From Pseudomonas cavernicola (GTDB lineage: Bacteria > Pseudomonadota > Gammaproteobacteria > Pseudomonadales > Pseudomonadaceae), in contig NZ_QYUR01000008.1 in assembly GCF_003596405.1 (NCBI RefSeq), positions 1 to 64,000 on the forward strand: a stretch of DNA of 64,000 bases. Reading direction: 5' to 3'. Numbering within the stretch: the first letter of the stretch is position 1; every line of letters starts with the position of its first letter. This document shows, one piece after another, positions 52,111 through 60,835 of this stretch. The translations under genes and the position numbers were made by a program. The notes under the pieces are model-generated. The model worked only from the letters and a program-made list of their open reading frames with translations. It was not told the DNA's origin and made no database searches.

Positions 52111-52250
52111 CAGGCTGTGTGAAAACGTAGCGAGCGAAGATTAGACAAGGCAAAAACAGGCGAAAATGCGCAGTTTACGTGTTGTAAATGAGCATTTTGA
52201 GTCTGTTTTTAACGCCGTATAACCGAGCGCAGTAGTTTTCACACAGCCTG
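52111..52250. mobile_element. MITE-like element, copy C (140 bp, inverted)
   Basis: Ends CAGGCTGTGTGAAAAC and GTTTTCACACAGCCTG are perfect 16-base inverted repeats. Read on the minus strand the interior matches copies B and D, minus a block of about 60 bp. Flanks ATGC and CTGC share three of four bases; CCCCA and TGGGG on either side form only a short stem. It lies between the divergent acnB and DUF1289 genes. Confidence 0.85.
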
Positions 52251-52325
52251 CTGCGCTGGGGTGACCCTACTTAGACAAAGGGCTAAGATGCCCAACTGTT
52301 TCCCCTCTGCTTGTACCTCCACGCC

Positions 52326-52811
52326 ATGTCTAATCAACGTATCAAGACGCCTTGCGTCGGCCTCTGTTCCACTGTTTACGGTGATCTGGTGTGCCGCGGC
52401 TGCAAGCGCTTCCATCACGAGGTCGTGAACTGGAATCTCTATAACGAAGAGGAGAAGCGTGCGGTTTGGCGACGTCTGGAAATCCTGCTGGTACAGGTCA
52501 TGACGGCGAAGCTGGATGTTTTCGATGCCGTTCGTCTACGCACCCAGTTGGAGCGGCGCAAAATTCGCTTCGTCCCCGAGCAGTCGGCCTATTGCTGGGC
52601 ATATCAACTGATTGCCCGTGGCGCCCGCGTCATCAGCCAGCTGGACGCTTATGGCATGACATTGTTGCCTGAGTTTCGCGGTTGGGCGTTGCCGGAGCTG
52701 CGCGACGCCATCGATCGTGAGTTCTTTCTGCTGTCCGAGGCGCATTACGAGCGCTATATCGCGCCGAAATTCCTCCGCGAAGGCCTGGAGATATTCGCGT
52801 CTGATCGCTGA
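52326..52811 (+). CDS. DUF1289-containing protein
   Basis: A 161-residue protein. The N-terminal 45 residues are a DUF1289 module with cysteines in TPCVGLCSTVYGDLVCRGCKRF (four Cys in a zinc-ribbon-like spacing). The C-terminal two thirds (VMTAKLDVFDAVRLRTQLERRK onward) is helical and not recognised by me. DUF1289 proteins have no established role. No good ribosome site before ATG 52326. Its terminator carries element D. Confidence 0.8.
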   Translation: MSNQRIKTPCVGLCSTVYGDLVCRGCKRFHHEVVNWNLYNEEEKRAVWRRLEILLVQVMTAKLDVFDAVRLRTQLERRKIRFVPEQSAYCWAYQLIARGARVISQLDAYGMTLLPEFRGWALPELRDAIDREFFLLSEAHYERYIAPKFLREGLEIFASDR

Positions 52812-52817
52812 GCTAAG

Positions 52818-53055
52818 CACGAAAAAGCCGCCCGTTCAGGCTGTGTGAAAACTACTGCGCTCGGTTATACGGCGTTAAAAACAGGCTCAAAATGCTCATT
52901 TACACCGCGTAAACTGCGCTTTTTCGCCTGTTTTGACTCGCTGGCGCTCGCCCTTCGGGCCAGCCTGCGGCTGTTACTCCGCTCCGCACCGCTGCGCCTT
53001 GTCTAACTTTCGCTCGCTTCGTTTTCACACGGCCTGCGTTGGCGGCTTTTTCGTG
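52818..53055 (+). terminator. DUF1289/USP terminator, split by element D
   Basis: CACGAAAAAGCCGCC (52818-52832) and GGCGGCTTTTTCGTG (53041-53055) are perfect 15-base inverse repeats. CGTT occurs on both sides of the insert (52833-52836, 53037-53040) and was the loop of the original convergent terminator. Confidence 0.9.
52837..53036. mobile_element. MITE-like element, copy D (200 bp)
   Basis: Ends CAGGCTGTGTGAAAAC and GTTTTCACACGGCCTG, flanked by the exact 4-bp duplication CGTT. Almost identical to copy B over 200 bp. Hairpin arms AAAACAGGC (52878-52886) and GCCTGTTTT (52926-52934). Inserted exactly in a terminator loop. Confidence 0.92.
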
Positions 53056-53063
53056 GCTGTCGG

Positions 53064-53966
53064 TTAGGGGTTGCGCTGAGGTTTCTCCATCGCGGGCAGG
53101 TGCTCCTCATAGGGTTCTAGCAAGTGGACGTCACTGTCGTGGGGTTTCAACACCAGCACGTCGCTCTCCACTCGATCGAGCAGGGCTTCGGCGGTATTGC
53201 CGATGAGCATGCTGGGAAGGCCTTTGCGCGCGACTGTGCCAATTACGCAGATAACCGCCGCGAGTTCATGGGCCATCTGCGGAATCACGGCTTTGGCTGG
53301 ACCCTCGGCAACATGCAATTGGTGGTCGTGGAGCTCATACTCATTCTGGAACCAGCTACACGCCTCCAGGTAATGGGCGGCGTTGCCGGCGGGCATGAGA
53401 CGGCTTGGATCGGCAGAGGAAAAAAACACTTGCGGGTAGGCGCAGACCACATGCACTGAGCCGTGGATCAAGGCGGCAAGATCGACGGCATGGACGATGA
53501 TGCTGCCCTGCAGATCACGGTGTTCGCCCTCATGGTTGTCGACGTCCATGGCCGCCAAGACCAGGCCGCCATTCCAGGGGCGATTGGTTTTGGCCATCAA
53601 TACCGGGACCGGACAGTGTCGCAGCAGCTTCCAGTCCTCGGGGGTAAGCAGGTTCTTGGTCAGCGGGTTGTCCGGGTAATGCTGCTTGATCACCAGATCG
53701 CATGCGTTGGTCTGCTGGGCGGTTAGTATGGCGTCGGTGGGATGGAGGTGATCGCAGTTGGCCTGTTGGGTCGTAACCCTGAAGCCTTCTCCCTTGAGTG
53801 CTTCGCTTAATCTGCGGATGAAGGGGGTGTGGTCATGCCTATGGTCGCAGAACAGCAGGTGAAGATCGGCGTGGATGGCATTGGCGATGTGTTTTGCTCG
53901 TCTAAGCGCCAGGCCATCGGATTGCTCGGGGTTGAGCACTACCAGAATGCGGCGGATGCGTTGCAT
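53064..53966 (-). CDS. Tandem universal stress protein (first of three)
   Basis: A 300-residue protein with two Usp domains (about 1-140 and 145-285). ATG 53966 follows GGAGGAGATTGCC. The second domain keeps the nucleotide-binding loop pattern (GTVARKGLPSMLIGNTAEALLDRVESDVLVLKP). Members respond to stress, often under low oxygen; a related gene is found beside acnB in P. aeruginosa (recalled). It is the most divergent of the three copies, sharing KQHYPDNPL and LLTPEDWKLLRHCP with the others. Confidence 0.9.
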   Translation of the reverse strand: MQRIRRILVVLNPEQSDGLALRRAKHIANAIHADLHLLFCDHRHDHTPFIRRLSEALKGEGFRVTTQQANCDHLHPTDAILTAQQTNACDLVIKQHYPDNPLTKNLLTPEDWKLLRHCPVPVLMAKTNRPWNGGLVLAAMDVDNHEGEHRDLQGSIIVHAVDLAALIHGSVHVVCAYPQVFFSSADPSRLMPAGNAAHYLEACSWFQNEYELHDHQLHVAEGPAKAVIPQMAHELAAVICVIGTVARKGLPSMLIGNTAEALLDRVESDVLVLKPHDSDVHLLEPYEEHLPAMEKPQRNP

Positions 53967-54128
53967 GGCAATCTCCTCCAACTCAGGGAAGCGTGATTAC
54001 GGGCTGACCTCTCCTACTTCTTGGGGCTGATTTAAAGGACAGCAGGTCTTGCTCGCTGAGTGAATCTGCATGCTAGGCCTGTGGCGATTGGCCAAGGCAG
54101 TTGGTTGGCTGGGGCGTTCGATTTGTGC

Positions 54129-55061
54129 CTAAGTGTGTGGTCGATGGTTGTGATGGTTATAGGGCCAGGAGGATGCCGCGGCGTCGGCCGATGGACTCGG
54201 TGGTGGGGCGGCCAGTTCTTCCAGGTGGTTGATGATGTCGTCTGGTTTGAGCACTAGTACATCACTCTCCAGGGTGTCCAGAATCATCTCGGCGGTGTTA
54301 CCGATCAGTGCGCCTGACAGACCGGTACGGGCCACGCTCCCGATCACCGTGAGCGCGGCCTTGAGCTTGTGCGCGATGTACGGGATCAGCACATCGGCGG
54401 AACCTTCCTCGATATGCAGGCGTTCGTCGCTGATGTCGAATTCGGCCTGGAACGTCTTGCACTGTTCGCGATAGAAAGCCTGGATGCTCTCCTTGAGCTG
54501 GAGCACGGGGTCGGCCGCCGAGAGCATGGGGTAGGGATGGGCGCTCATCATGTGTAGAGTGCCGCCGGCCAGTTCGGCGATGTCGTAGCCGTGGCTGACG
54601 ATGCCGGAATGCAGGACGCGGTGTTCGATGTCGCTGTTGCCGGCATCGACGGCCGCGAGAATGGTGCCGCCGGTCCAGGGCGTGGCGGTTTTCACTATCA
54701 GCACCGGGCTGGGGCAATAGCGCAGCAGCTTCCAGTCCTCGGGGGTGAGGAGGGACTTCGCCAGCGGGTGGTCGGGCAGGTGCTGCTTGATCACCAGGCC
54801 ACAGCCCTCCGCCTGTTGGGCGGCGATGATGGTCTTGTGCGAACTCCCATGCCAGGCCTGCTGGGCGCTGACGCTATAGCCCTCCTGTGCCAGGGCGCTT
54901 TGCATGTCGTTCAGGTAGGAGGAATGGTTGAGTCGCTTGTCGCAGGCCAGCAGATGCAGGTGCGACTGAGTGGCGCTGGCAATCATTTTGGCCCTGTTGA
55001 GAATCAGATCCTCAGGTTGCTGCGAATCCACCACCACCAAGGTGTTACGGATGGTGTGCAT
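54129..55061 (-). CDS. Tandem universal stress protein (second of three)
   Basis: A 310-residue two-domain Usp protein from ATG 55061, which follows GGGAGACACTC. It is very similar to the third copy (shared AEGCGLVIKQH, LLTPEDWKLLRYCP, GLSGALIGNTAE, LDTLESDVLVLKPD) and has a Pro/Ser/Ala- and His-rich tail of about 25 residues that the third copy lacks. The DNA after its stop is related to that after the third copy, so the two arose by duplication of a gene-plus-spacer unit. The 147-bp gap to the first copy holds only that spacer sequence. Confidence 0.9.
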   Translation of the reverse strand: MHTIRNTLVVVDSQQPEDLILNRAKMIASATQSHLHLLACDKRLNHSSYLNDMQSALAQEGYSVSAQQAWHGSSHKTIIAAQQAEGCGLVIKQHLPDHPLAKSLLTPEDWKLLRYCPSPVLIVKTATPWTGGTILAAVDAGNSDIEHRVLHSGIVSHGYDIAELAGGTLHMMSAHPYPMLSAADPVLQLKESIQAFYREQCKTFQAEFDISDERLHIEEGSADVLIPYIAHKLKAALTVIGSVARTGLSGALIGNTAEMILDTLESDVLVLKPDDIINHLEELAAPPPSPSADAAASSWPYNHHNHRPHT

Positions 55062-55193
55062 GAGTGTCTCCCTGTGCGTGAGTACGGCTTTCATGGCCAC
55101 GGACGATCTTGGCTCATGTCCCTTCGGGCGGGTTGTGCGCGTTAATGGCCAACCCTTGCCCTTCCGTCAGCCGGAAGCTCACCCACCGACATC

Positions 55194-55570
55194 ATGCACG
55201 CGACAGCTGAAATCGAATCCTACCTGCTCAGTCCGATTGTTGACGCTTGAATCGAGCTGGCATTAATAACCACGGAACTGCGGCTGATCGCTCATGCAAC
55301 TGCGAAAGCTGCCTCAACAGCGCTGACGCTGTTGTCCATTGCATTTACATCGAGAAGGCCGATCTGTAACACGCCCCGTCGCGCCTGGTGCCGGAGGAGC
55401 TGCGCCACTTCGTGCGGGTTGCGCTGCTGGCAAGGGAAGCGCGCTAGCGTCTACCGCCCTCAATGCCGCGCCTGCATGTGCCTATCCGCCCGCTCAAGCG
55501 ACACACCCAAGTGGATGCCCCGATCCTGGGGGTATCTATCGAGGTGCTCTCCGGTGAGCGTTTCTGCTCA
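55194..55570 (+). pseudogene. Degenerate miaE
   Basis: Starting at ATG 55194 the frame reads MHATAEIESYLLSPIVDA and stops, as in the start of MiaE proteins (compare LPEIDSFLLCPTPDTW at 56761). Further pieces in shifting frames resemble later parts of MiaE: KAASTALTLL near 55300, EELRHFVRV near 55398, and LRLHVPIR ... VDAPILGVSIEVLSGERF near 55462-55565, matching LRAVVRNHEPVKLVDTLVVGAFIEARSCERF of the intact gene. Several frameshifts and stops make it inactive. It occupies the gap between stress-protein copies two and three. The rest of 55062-55728 is spacer related to 54040-54150. Confidence 0.75.
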
Positions 55571-55728
55571 AGGGGCAACAGATCTTGCTCACTCAACTCA
55601 ACGGATGAGTATGGTGGCTATTCTGTTTCACGCTTAGGCAGTTGGTCGCCTGAGTCAGTCGATTTATGTCTAAGCGTATGGGAAATGGTTATATGGCACG
55701 GCGGGCGCCTAGGCACCCGCTGACGGGC

Positions 55729-56592
55729 TCAGCGCTGGGCTACCAGCTCTTCCAGATGGGCGATGATCGCATCGGGTTTGAGTACCAAGACATCGCTTTC
55801 CAGGGTGTCCAGCACCACCTCGGCGGTGTTGCCGATCAGCGCGCCGGAAAGACCACTGCGCGCCACGGTGCCGATCACCGTGACCGCGGCGTTGAGCTTG
55901 TGGGCCATGTACGGGATCAGCACATCGGCCGGGCCTTCTTCTATGTGCAATTGCTCGTCGCTGAAGTCGTACTCGGCCTGGAAGGCTTTGCACTGCTCAC
56001 GGTATTGCGCCTCAATGGTTTCCTTGAGCTGGAACACCGGGTCGGCGGCTGAGAGCATGGGCGAGGGGTGGGCGCTGATCACGTGCAGGCTCGCTTTGGC
56101 CAAGCCGGCGATCTCATAGGCGTGATTGATGATGCTGGCGTGTAGCGTGCGGTGCTCGCCATCAGCGTTGCCGACATCGACGGCGGCGAGGATGATGCCG
56201 CCGGCCCAGGGGGTGTCGGTCTTTACCATCAAGACTGGTCCCGGGCAGTAACGCAGCAGCTTCCAGTCATCCGGGGTAAGTAGAGCTTTTTTCAGTGGAT
56301 TGTCCGGGCGGTGTTGCTTGATCACCAGCCCGCAGCCTTCGGCCTGCTGCGCGGTGATGATGGTCTGATGCAGGTTGTCGTGCCAGTCCTGTTGGCTGGA
56401 AACGCTGTAACCCTCCTGCTGCAATGTGCTGCTGAGGTCAGAGAGGAGGGCCGAGTGATCATGTTTTTTGCCGCAGATCAGCAGGTGCAGATGCGACTGA
56501 GTCACTCCAGCGATCAGCTTGGCTCGTTTCAGCGCGAGACCTTCCGGTAGCTCGGGCTCGATTATCACCAGAATGCTGCGAATGGCTTGCAT
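55729..56592 (-). CDS. Tandem universal stress protein (third of three)
   Basis: A 287-residue two-domain Usp protein from ATG 56592, with GGGAGACGACC upstream, the same leader as copy two. Conserved pieces are AEGCGLVIKQH (near residue 85), LLTPDDWKLLRYCPGPVLMVKT and the C-terminal GTVARSGLSGALIGNTAEVVLDTLE region with the nucleotide-binding glycines. A degenerate miaE lies downstream of it and a miaE fragment plus an intact miaE upstream (divergent). Confidence 0.9.
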   Translation of the reverse strand: MQAIRSILVIIEPELPEGLALKRAKLIAGVTQSHLHLLICGKKHDHSALLSDLSSTLQQEGYSVSSQQDWHDNLHQTIITAQQAEGCGLVIKQHRPDNPLKKALLTPDDWKLLRYCPGPVLMVKTDTPWAGGIILAAVDVGNADGEHRTLHASIINHAYEIAGLAKASLHVISAHPSPMLSAADPVFQLKETIEAQYREQCKAFQAEYDFSDEQLHIEEGPADVLIPYMAHKLNAAVTVIGTVARSGLSGALIGNTAEVVLDTLESDVLVLKPDAIIAHLEELVAQR

Positions 56593-56704
56593 GGTCGTCT
56601 CCCTGCGAGTGATTGCTAAGGTCTTACATCACTATAGTTGTCGGCTGCGGTCGATGTTCATGACTCATATCAAGCACTCGACTGGTCGTCTTCGGCTGCA
56701 TTCG

Positions 56705-56710
56705 TATAAT
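56705..56710 (+). promoter_or_regulatory. Possible -10 box of the miaE fragment/miaE transcript
   Basis: TATAAT is a consensus -10 sequence 51 bases before the ATG of the miaE fragment. No good -35 lies 16-18 bases before it (CTGGTC at best). Confidence 0.35.
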
Positions 56711-56760
56711 GGCCCGCCCTAGGCCTGCCTGCCAGCGTCGAAATGACGCCCTGTGAGATC

Positions 56761-56913
56761 ATGCAATCGCTCCCCGAAATTGACTCGTTCCTGCTTTGCC
56801 CTACGCCTGACACCTGGGTTGCCCAGGCTTTGCATAATCAGGATGTGCTGCTGATCGATCACGTCAACTGCGAGAAACAGTCGGCGTTGCTACGACGGGG
56901 CGATCTGGTATGA
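56761..56913 (+). pseudogene. Truncated 5' end of an older miaE
   Basis: A frame of 50 codons reads MQSLPEIDSFLLCPTPDTWV and on through LLIDHVNCEKQSALL before stopping. The first 40 residues align with the N-terminus of the intact miaE that begins at 56910 (FPEIHEFLGCHTPTSWVEAAL and LIDHKNCEFKAAS), but the DNA is more G+C-rich, like the rest of the chromosome. The TGA overlaps the ATG of the intact gene (ATGA), so translation may be coupled. This looks like the native gene's head, the rest being lost. Confidence 0.75.
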
Positions 56914-57515
56914 ATTTTCCAGAAATCCACGAGTTCCTAGGCTGCCATACACCTACTAGCTGGGTTGAAGCTGCATTGGTTGATCAGGAAACCATGCTGA
57001 TTGACCACAAAAACTGTGAGTTCAAGGCTGCAAGCACTGCCCTTAGCCTGATAGCCAAATACAACACTCACGTAGATTTGATCAACCTCATGTCCCGATT
57101 GGCTCGTGAAGAGCTTGTTCACCATGAGCAAGTACTGCGGCTGATGAAACGGCGGAAGATTGAGCTAAGAGCTGTTTCGGCTGGTCGCTATGCGTCTGGC
57201 CTGAGAGCTGTTGTCCGTAACCATGAGCCGGTAAAGCTGGTTGATACACTGGTTGTTGGAGCTTTCATCGAGGCGCGTTCCTGTGAGCGTTTCGAGGCTC
57301 TGGTACCCCATCTAGACGATGAGTTGGGCAGGTTCTATTTCGGGTTACTGAAAAGTGAAGCGCGTCATTTCCAAGGCTACCTCAAGCTCGCGTACCAGTA
57401 CGGTGATGAGAAGGACGTAAACCGTGTGATTGAGAAGGTGAGGGCGGTTGAGCAAGAGTTGATCGAAGCTCCTGACACTGAGTTTCGCTTTCACAGTGGT
57501 GTGCCCGCTGTCTGA
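56910..57515 (+). CDS. miaE: tRNA-(ms2io6A)-hydroxylase
   Basis: A 201-residue non-haem diiron enzyme of the ferritin-like superfamily that hydroxylates the isopentenyl group of ms2i6A37 in tRNA. Iron ligands are visible in AREELVHHEQVL (E-x2-H type, near residue 70), EARSCERFEAL (near 125) and KSEARHFQGY (E-x2-H, near 152). Length is typical (about 200). Codons are clearly less G+C-rich than in flanking genes, suggesting recent transfer. It directly follows, and overlaps by four bases, the fragment of an older miaE. A terminator follows. Confidence 0.92.
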   Translation: MNFPEIHEFLGCHTPTSWVEAALVDQETMLIDHKNCEFKAASTALSLIAKYNTHVDLINLMSRLAREELVHHEQVLRLMKRRKIELRAVSAGRYASGLRAVVRNHEPVKLVDTLVVGAFIEARSCERFEALVPHLDDELGRFYFGLLKSEARHFQGYLKLAYQYGDEKDVNRVIEKVRAVEQELIEAPDTEFRFHSGVPAV

Positions 57516-57551
57516 GCCAGGCTCTGTACGCCTAAGCAAGGCGAGCCCAAC

Positions 57552-57576
57552 AAAAAACGCCCTAGAGGCGTTTTTT
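57552..57576. terminator. miaE terminator
   Basis: AAAAAACGCC and GGCGTTTTTT pair around CTAGA with two extra T, 37 bases after the miaE stop. Its shape also serves lpxH, which converges from the right. Confidence 0.9.
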
Positions 57577-57685
57577 TTCGAAGAGGCTTGGTTCTTCACT
57601 CTTTAAGCGGGCAGACAAGGCCGTCTGCGGTCTTGTTGAGCGGTTTTCCAAGCTTTGCGCCTGTTTGGCGAGAGGTGTCTTGAAG

Positions 57686-58417
57686 TCAGTCTTGTGTCAG
57701 GGCGAAAGGTGCTTGCTGAAAACCGTGCTCATCGACCTGGAGTGCCCAGCCTTGTTTATCCCAGTCACCCAGGACGATGCGCCGGGCGGGTTCACCGTCG
57801 ACATGCAACTGATGGGTGGCGGGGCGATGGGTATGGCCGTGAATCAGCGTGCGGACACCATGTGCCGCCATTACGCTGGGGACTTCTTCCGGGTTGACGT
57901 CAGTGATTTCGCTGGCTTTCATCTGGGTCTGGGCACGGCTTTCTTTGCGCAGTTTACGTGCCAGCTTGTGACGGGTGGTCAGTGGCAGATGGCGCAACAT
58001 CCAGAGGGTTAGCGGGTTGCGCAAAATGCGGCGCAGGCGCATGTAGGCTGCGTCTTGGGTGCAGAGGCTATCGCCATGCATCAACAGTACGCGTTCGCCG
58101 TTCAACTCGACCAGGCACGGGTCGTTCAGCAGCGTGCAGCCGGCCAGGCGGCAGAAGCCTTGACCGAGCATGAAGTCACGGTTGCCGTGCATCAGGTAAA
58201 TACGCACGCCGTGGCCGCTCAAGTCGCGTAGGGCTTGAGCGATCGAGCGCTGGAAGGGGCTCATGGCATCGTCGCCGATCCAGGCTTCAAAAAAGTCACC
58301 GAGGATGTACAACGCGTCAGCCGTGCGGGCACGACCGGCGAGGAAATGCAGAAACGCCCGGGTAATATCCGGGCGTTGTTCTTCAAGGTGCAGATCAGAG
58401 ATCAGTAGGTTGATCAA
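57686..58417 (-). CDS. lpxH: UDP-2,3-diacylglucosamine hydrolase
   Basis: A 243-residue metallophosphoesterase for lipid A synthesis. It removes UMP to give lipid X. Metal motifs are complete: [13 protein letters not shown] (D-x-H, residues 4-16), [12 protein letters not shown] (near 40), [11 protein letters not shown] (G-N-R-D-F, near 76), LLMHGDSL (near 111) and [10 protein letters not shown] (near 195). Membrane-associated from the cytoplasmic side. It follows ppiB by 5 bases. Confidence 0.97.
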   Translation of the reverse strand: MINLLISDLHLEEQRPDITRAFLHFLAGRARTADALYILGDFFEAWIGDDAMSPFQRSIAQALRDLSGHGVRIYLMHGNRDFMLGQGFCRLAGCTLLNDPCLVELNGERVLLMHGDSLCTQDAAYMRLRRILRNPLTLWMLRHLPLTTRHKLARKLRKESRAQTQMKASEITDVNPEEVPSVMAAHGVRTLIHGHTHRPATHQLHVDGEPARRIVLGDWDKQGWALQVDEHGFQQAPFALTQD

Positions 58418-58422
58418 ACTGC

Positions 58423-58920
58423 TTACTCGGCAACGATCTCTGCGCGCTCGATGATCACGTCATCGACCGGAACGTCCTGGTGGCCGGACTTCATGGTGGT
58501 GGCGACGGATTTGATCTTGTTCACCACATCCATGCCTTCTACCACTTCACCAAACACGGTGTAGCCCCAGCCTTGAACGGTCGGTGCGCTGTGGTCGAGG
58601 AAGTTGTTGTCGGCAACGTTGATGAAGAATTGCGCGGAAGCCGAATGCGGTTCCATGGTGCGAGCCATGGCGACGGTGCCGATTTTGTTGGAAACACCGT
58701 TGTTGGCTTCGTTCTTGATCGTTGCGCGAGTCGCTTTCTGCTTCATGCCTGGCTCGAAACCGCCGCCTTGGATCATGAAGTTGCTGATTACGCGGTGAAA
58801 AATGGTGTTGTCGTAATGACCAGCCTTAACGTACTCCTCGAAGTTGGCCACGGTCTCCGGGGCCTTGTCAGCGAAGAGGTTCAGGGTGATGACGCCGTGA
58901 TTGGTATGCAGCTTGATCAT
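58423..58920 (-). CDS. ppiB: Cytoplasmic cyclophilin-type peptidyl-prolyl isomerase
   Basis: A 165-residue cyclophilin from ATG 58920 ([16 protein letters not shown]); an in-frame ATG four codons earlier is possible. Catalytic and proline-binding residues lie in [19 protein letters not shown] (Arg and Phe near 44), [16 protein letters not shown] (near 97) and [15 protein letters not shown]. No signal peptide, so PpiB rather than PpiA. First gene of the ppiB-lpxH pair; glnS is divergent, 121 bases away. Confidence 0.96.
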   Translation of the reverse strand: MIKLHTNHGVITLNLFADKAPETVANFEEYVKAGHYDNTIFHRVISNFMIQGGGFEPGMKQKATRATIKNEANNGVSNKIGTVAMARTMEPHSASAQFFINVADNNFLDHSAPTVQGWGYTVFGEVVEGMDVVNKIKSVATTMKSGHQDVPVDDVIIERAEIVAE

Positions 58921-59041
58921 GAGAAAATCCACTCGGTCGAGAAAATCGAAGGCCTGTCAGGGGGTTGACAGCTTCGGCTATGATAAGCGCTTTGATTTAG
59001 TCGGCCTACCCTGGCTGCGCACTAGTACGTTCAAGGATCCC

Positions 59042-60748
59042 ATGAGCAAGCCCACTCTCGACCCCACTCTCGATGCCGCTGTTGATCCCAAGACGGGCCC
59101 AGCTGTCCCTGCCAACTTTCTTCGTCAGATTGTTCAGGCGGACTTGGATGCTGGCAAGCATACAAAAATCGTCACGCGCTTCCCGCCGGAGCCGAATGGT
59201 TATTTGCACATCGGCCACGCCAAGTCGATCTGCGTGAACTTCGGTCTGGCCGAAGAGTTTGGTGGTGTATGCAATCTGCGTTTCGATGACACCAACCCGG
59301 CCAAGGAAGACCAGGAGTACATCGATGCCATCGAAAGCGATGTGAGGTGGCTGGGCTTCCAGTGGGCCGGCGAGGTGCGCTATGCCTCGCAGTATTTCGA
59401 TCAATTGCATGAGTGGGCTGTCGAACTGATCAAGGCTGGCAAGGCTTATGTGTGCGACTTGAGCCCAGATCAGGCGCGCGAATACCGCGGTAACCTGACT
59501 GAACCGGGTAAAAACAGTCCGTTCCGTGAGCGCAGCATCGAAGAAAATCTCGACTTGTTTGCGCGCATGAAGGCTGGCGAGTTCGAGGACGGCGCCCGTG
59601 TGCTGCGGGCGAAGATCGATATGGCGTCGCCGAACATGAACCTGCGCGACCCGATTCTTTATCGCATTCGTCACGCTCACCACCACCAGACCGGTGACAA
59701 GTGGTGCATCTATCCAAACTACGACTTCACCCATGGGCAGTCCGATGCGATCGAAGGCATTACCCATTCGATCTGCACCCTGGAGTTCGAAGGTCACCGC
59801 CCGCTCTACGAGTGGTTCCTCGATAACCTGCCGGTACCGAATAATCCGCGCCAATACGAATTCTCCCGGCTCAACCTGAGCTACACCGTCACCAGCAAGC
59901 GCAAGCTCAAGCAGTTGGTTGACGAAAAACACGTCAATGGCTGGGATGACCCGCGCATGTCGACGTTGTCGGGCTTCCGTCGGCGCGGCTATACCGCCGC
60001 GTCGATCCGTAACTTCTGCGAGATGATTGGGACCAACCGTTCCGATGGCATCGTCGATGTCGCCATGCTCGAATTCAGCATTCGCGACGACCTCGACCAC
60101 AGTGCTCCGCGTGCCATGTGTGTGCTGCGTCCGCTGAAAGTGGTGATCAGCAATTACCCGGAAGGCCAGGTCGAGAGCCTTGAGCTGCCGCGTCATCCAA
60201 AAAACGACATGGGCGTGCGCACACTGCCGTTCTCGCGGGAAATCTACATCGACCGCGACGACTTCATGGAGGCGCCGCCGAAGGGCTACAAGCGCCTGGA
60301 ACCGGCCGGTGAGGTGCGTTTGCGTGGCAGTTATGTGATCCGCGCCGATGAAGCGATCAAGGACGCCGATGGCAATATCGTCGAGCTGCGCTGCTCCTAT
60401 GATCCAGAAACCCTCGGCAAGAACCCGGAAGGGCGCAAGGTCAAAGGTGTGATTCACTGGGTTCCGGCGGCAGAAAGCGTCGAGTGCGAGGTGCGTCTGT
60501 ATGACCGCCTGTTCCGCTCGCCAAGCCCGGAGAAGGCGGAGGAGGGTGCCAGCTTCCTGGAGAACATCAACCCGGACTCCCTGCAGGTGCTCACTGGCTG
60601 TCGTGCCGAACCCTCGCTCGGTCAGGCCCAGCCAGAGGATCGTTTCCAGTTCGAGCGCGAAGGCTACTTCTGCGCAGACCTGAAGGACACGAAGCCCGGC
60701 AAGCCGGTCTTCAACCGTACCGTCACACTGCGTGACTCCTGGGGTTAA
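59042..60748 (+). CDS. glnS: Glutaminyl-tRNA synthetase
   Basis: A 568-residue class I synthetase from ATG 59042 ([16 protein letters not shown]); the open frame upstream overlaps the ppiB promoter and is not used. HIGH motif in [15 protein letters not shown] (near residue 45), KMSKS-type motif in [13 protein letters not shown] (near 282), and [14 protein letters not shown] near 75. The anticodon-binding beta-barrels fill the C-terminus. Charges tRNA-Gln directly. The 20-residue Asp/Pro-rich N-terminal addition is common in pseudomonads. Confidence 0.98.
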   Translation: MSKPTLDPTLDAAVDPKTGPAVPANFLRQIVQADLDAGKHTKIVTRFPPEPNGYLHIGHAKSICVNFGLAEEFGGVCNLRFDDTNPAKEDQEYIDAIESDVRWLGFQWAGEVRYASQYFDQLHEWAVELIKAGKAYVCDLSPDQAREYRGNLTEPGKNSPFRERSIEENLDLFARMKAGEFEDGARVLRAKIDMASPNMNLRDPILYRIRHAHHHQTGDKWCIYPNYDFTHGQSDAIEGITHSICTLEFEGHRPLYEWFLDNLPVPNNPRQYEFSRLNLSYTVTSKRKLKQLVDEKHVNGWDDPRMSTLSGFRRRGYTAASIRNFCEMIGTNRSDGIVDVAMLEFSIRDDLDHSAPRAMCVLRPLKVVISNYPEGQVESLELPRHPKNDMGVRTLPFSREIYIDRDDFMEAPPKGYKRLEPAGEVRLRGSYVIRADEAIKDADGNIVELRCSYDPETLGKNPEGRKVKGVIHWVPAAESVECEVRLYDRLFRSPSPEKAEEGASFLENINPDSLQVLTGCRAEPSLGQAQPEDRFQFEREGYFCADLKDTKPGKPVFNRTVTLRDSWG

Positions 60749-60835
60749 GGCTGGATCGGGTCAGGGCGAGCGCTCACTGGGTTAAGTTGTGCCGCGCTCG
60801 CTGGCTTTGAGAGCAGCTCTAAGGAATAAGTAATC

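Noticed and set aside
55463..55723. An 86-codon frame between stress-protein copies two and three
   Set aside because: Its first part is recognisable as a shifted piece of the decayed miaE; the rest is spacer. Not a gene of its own.
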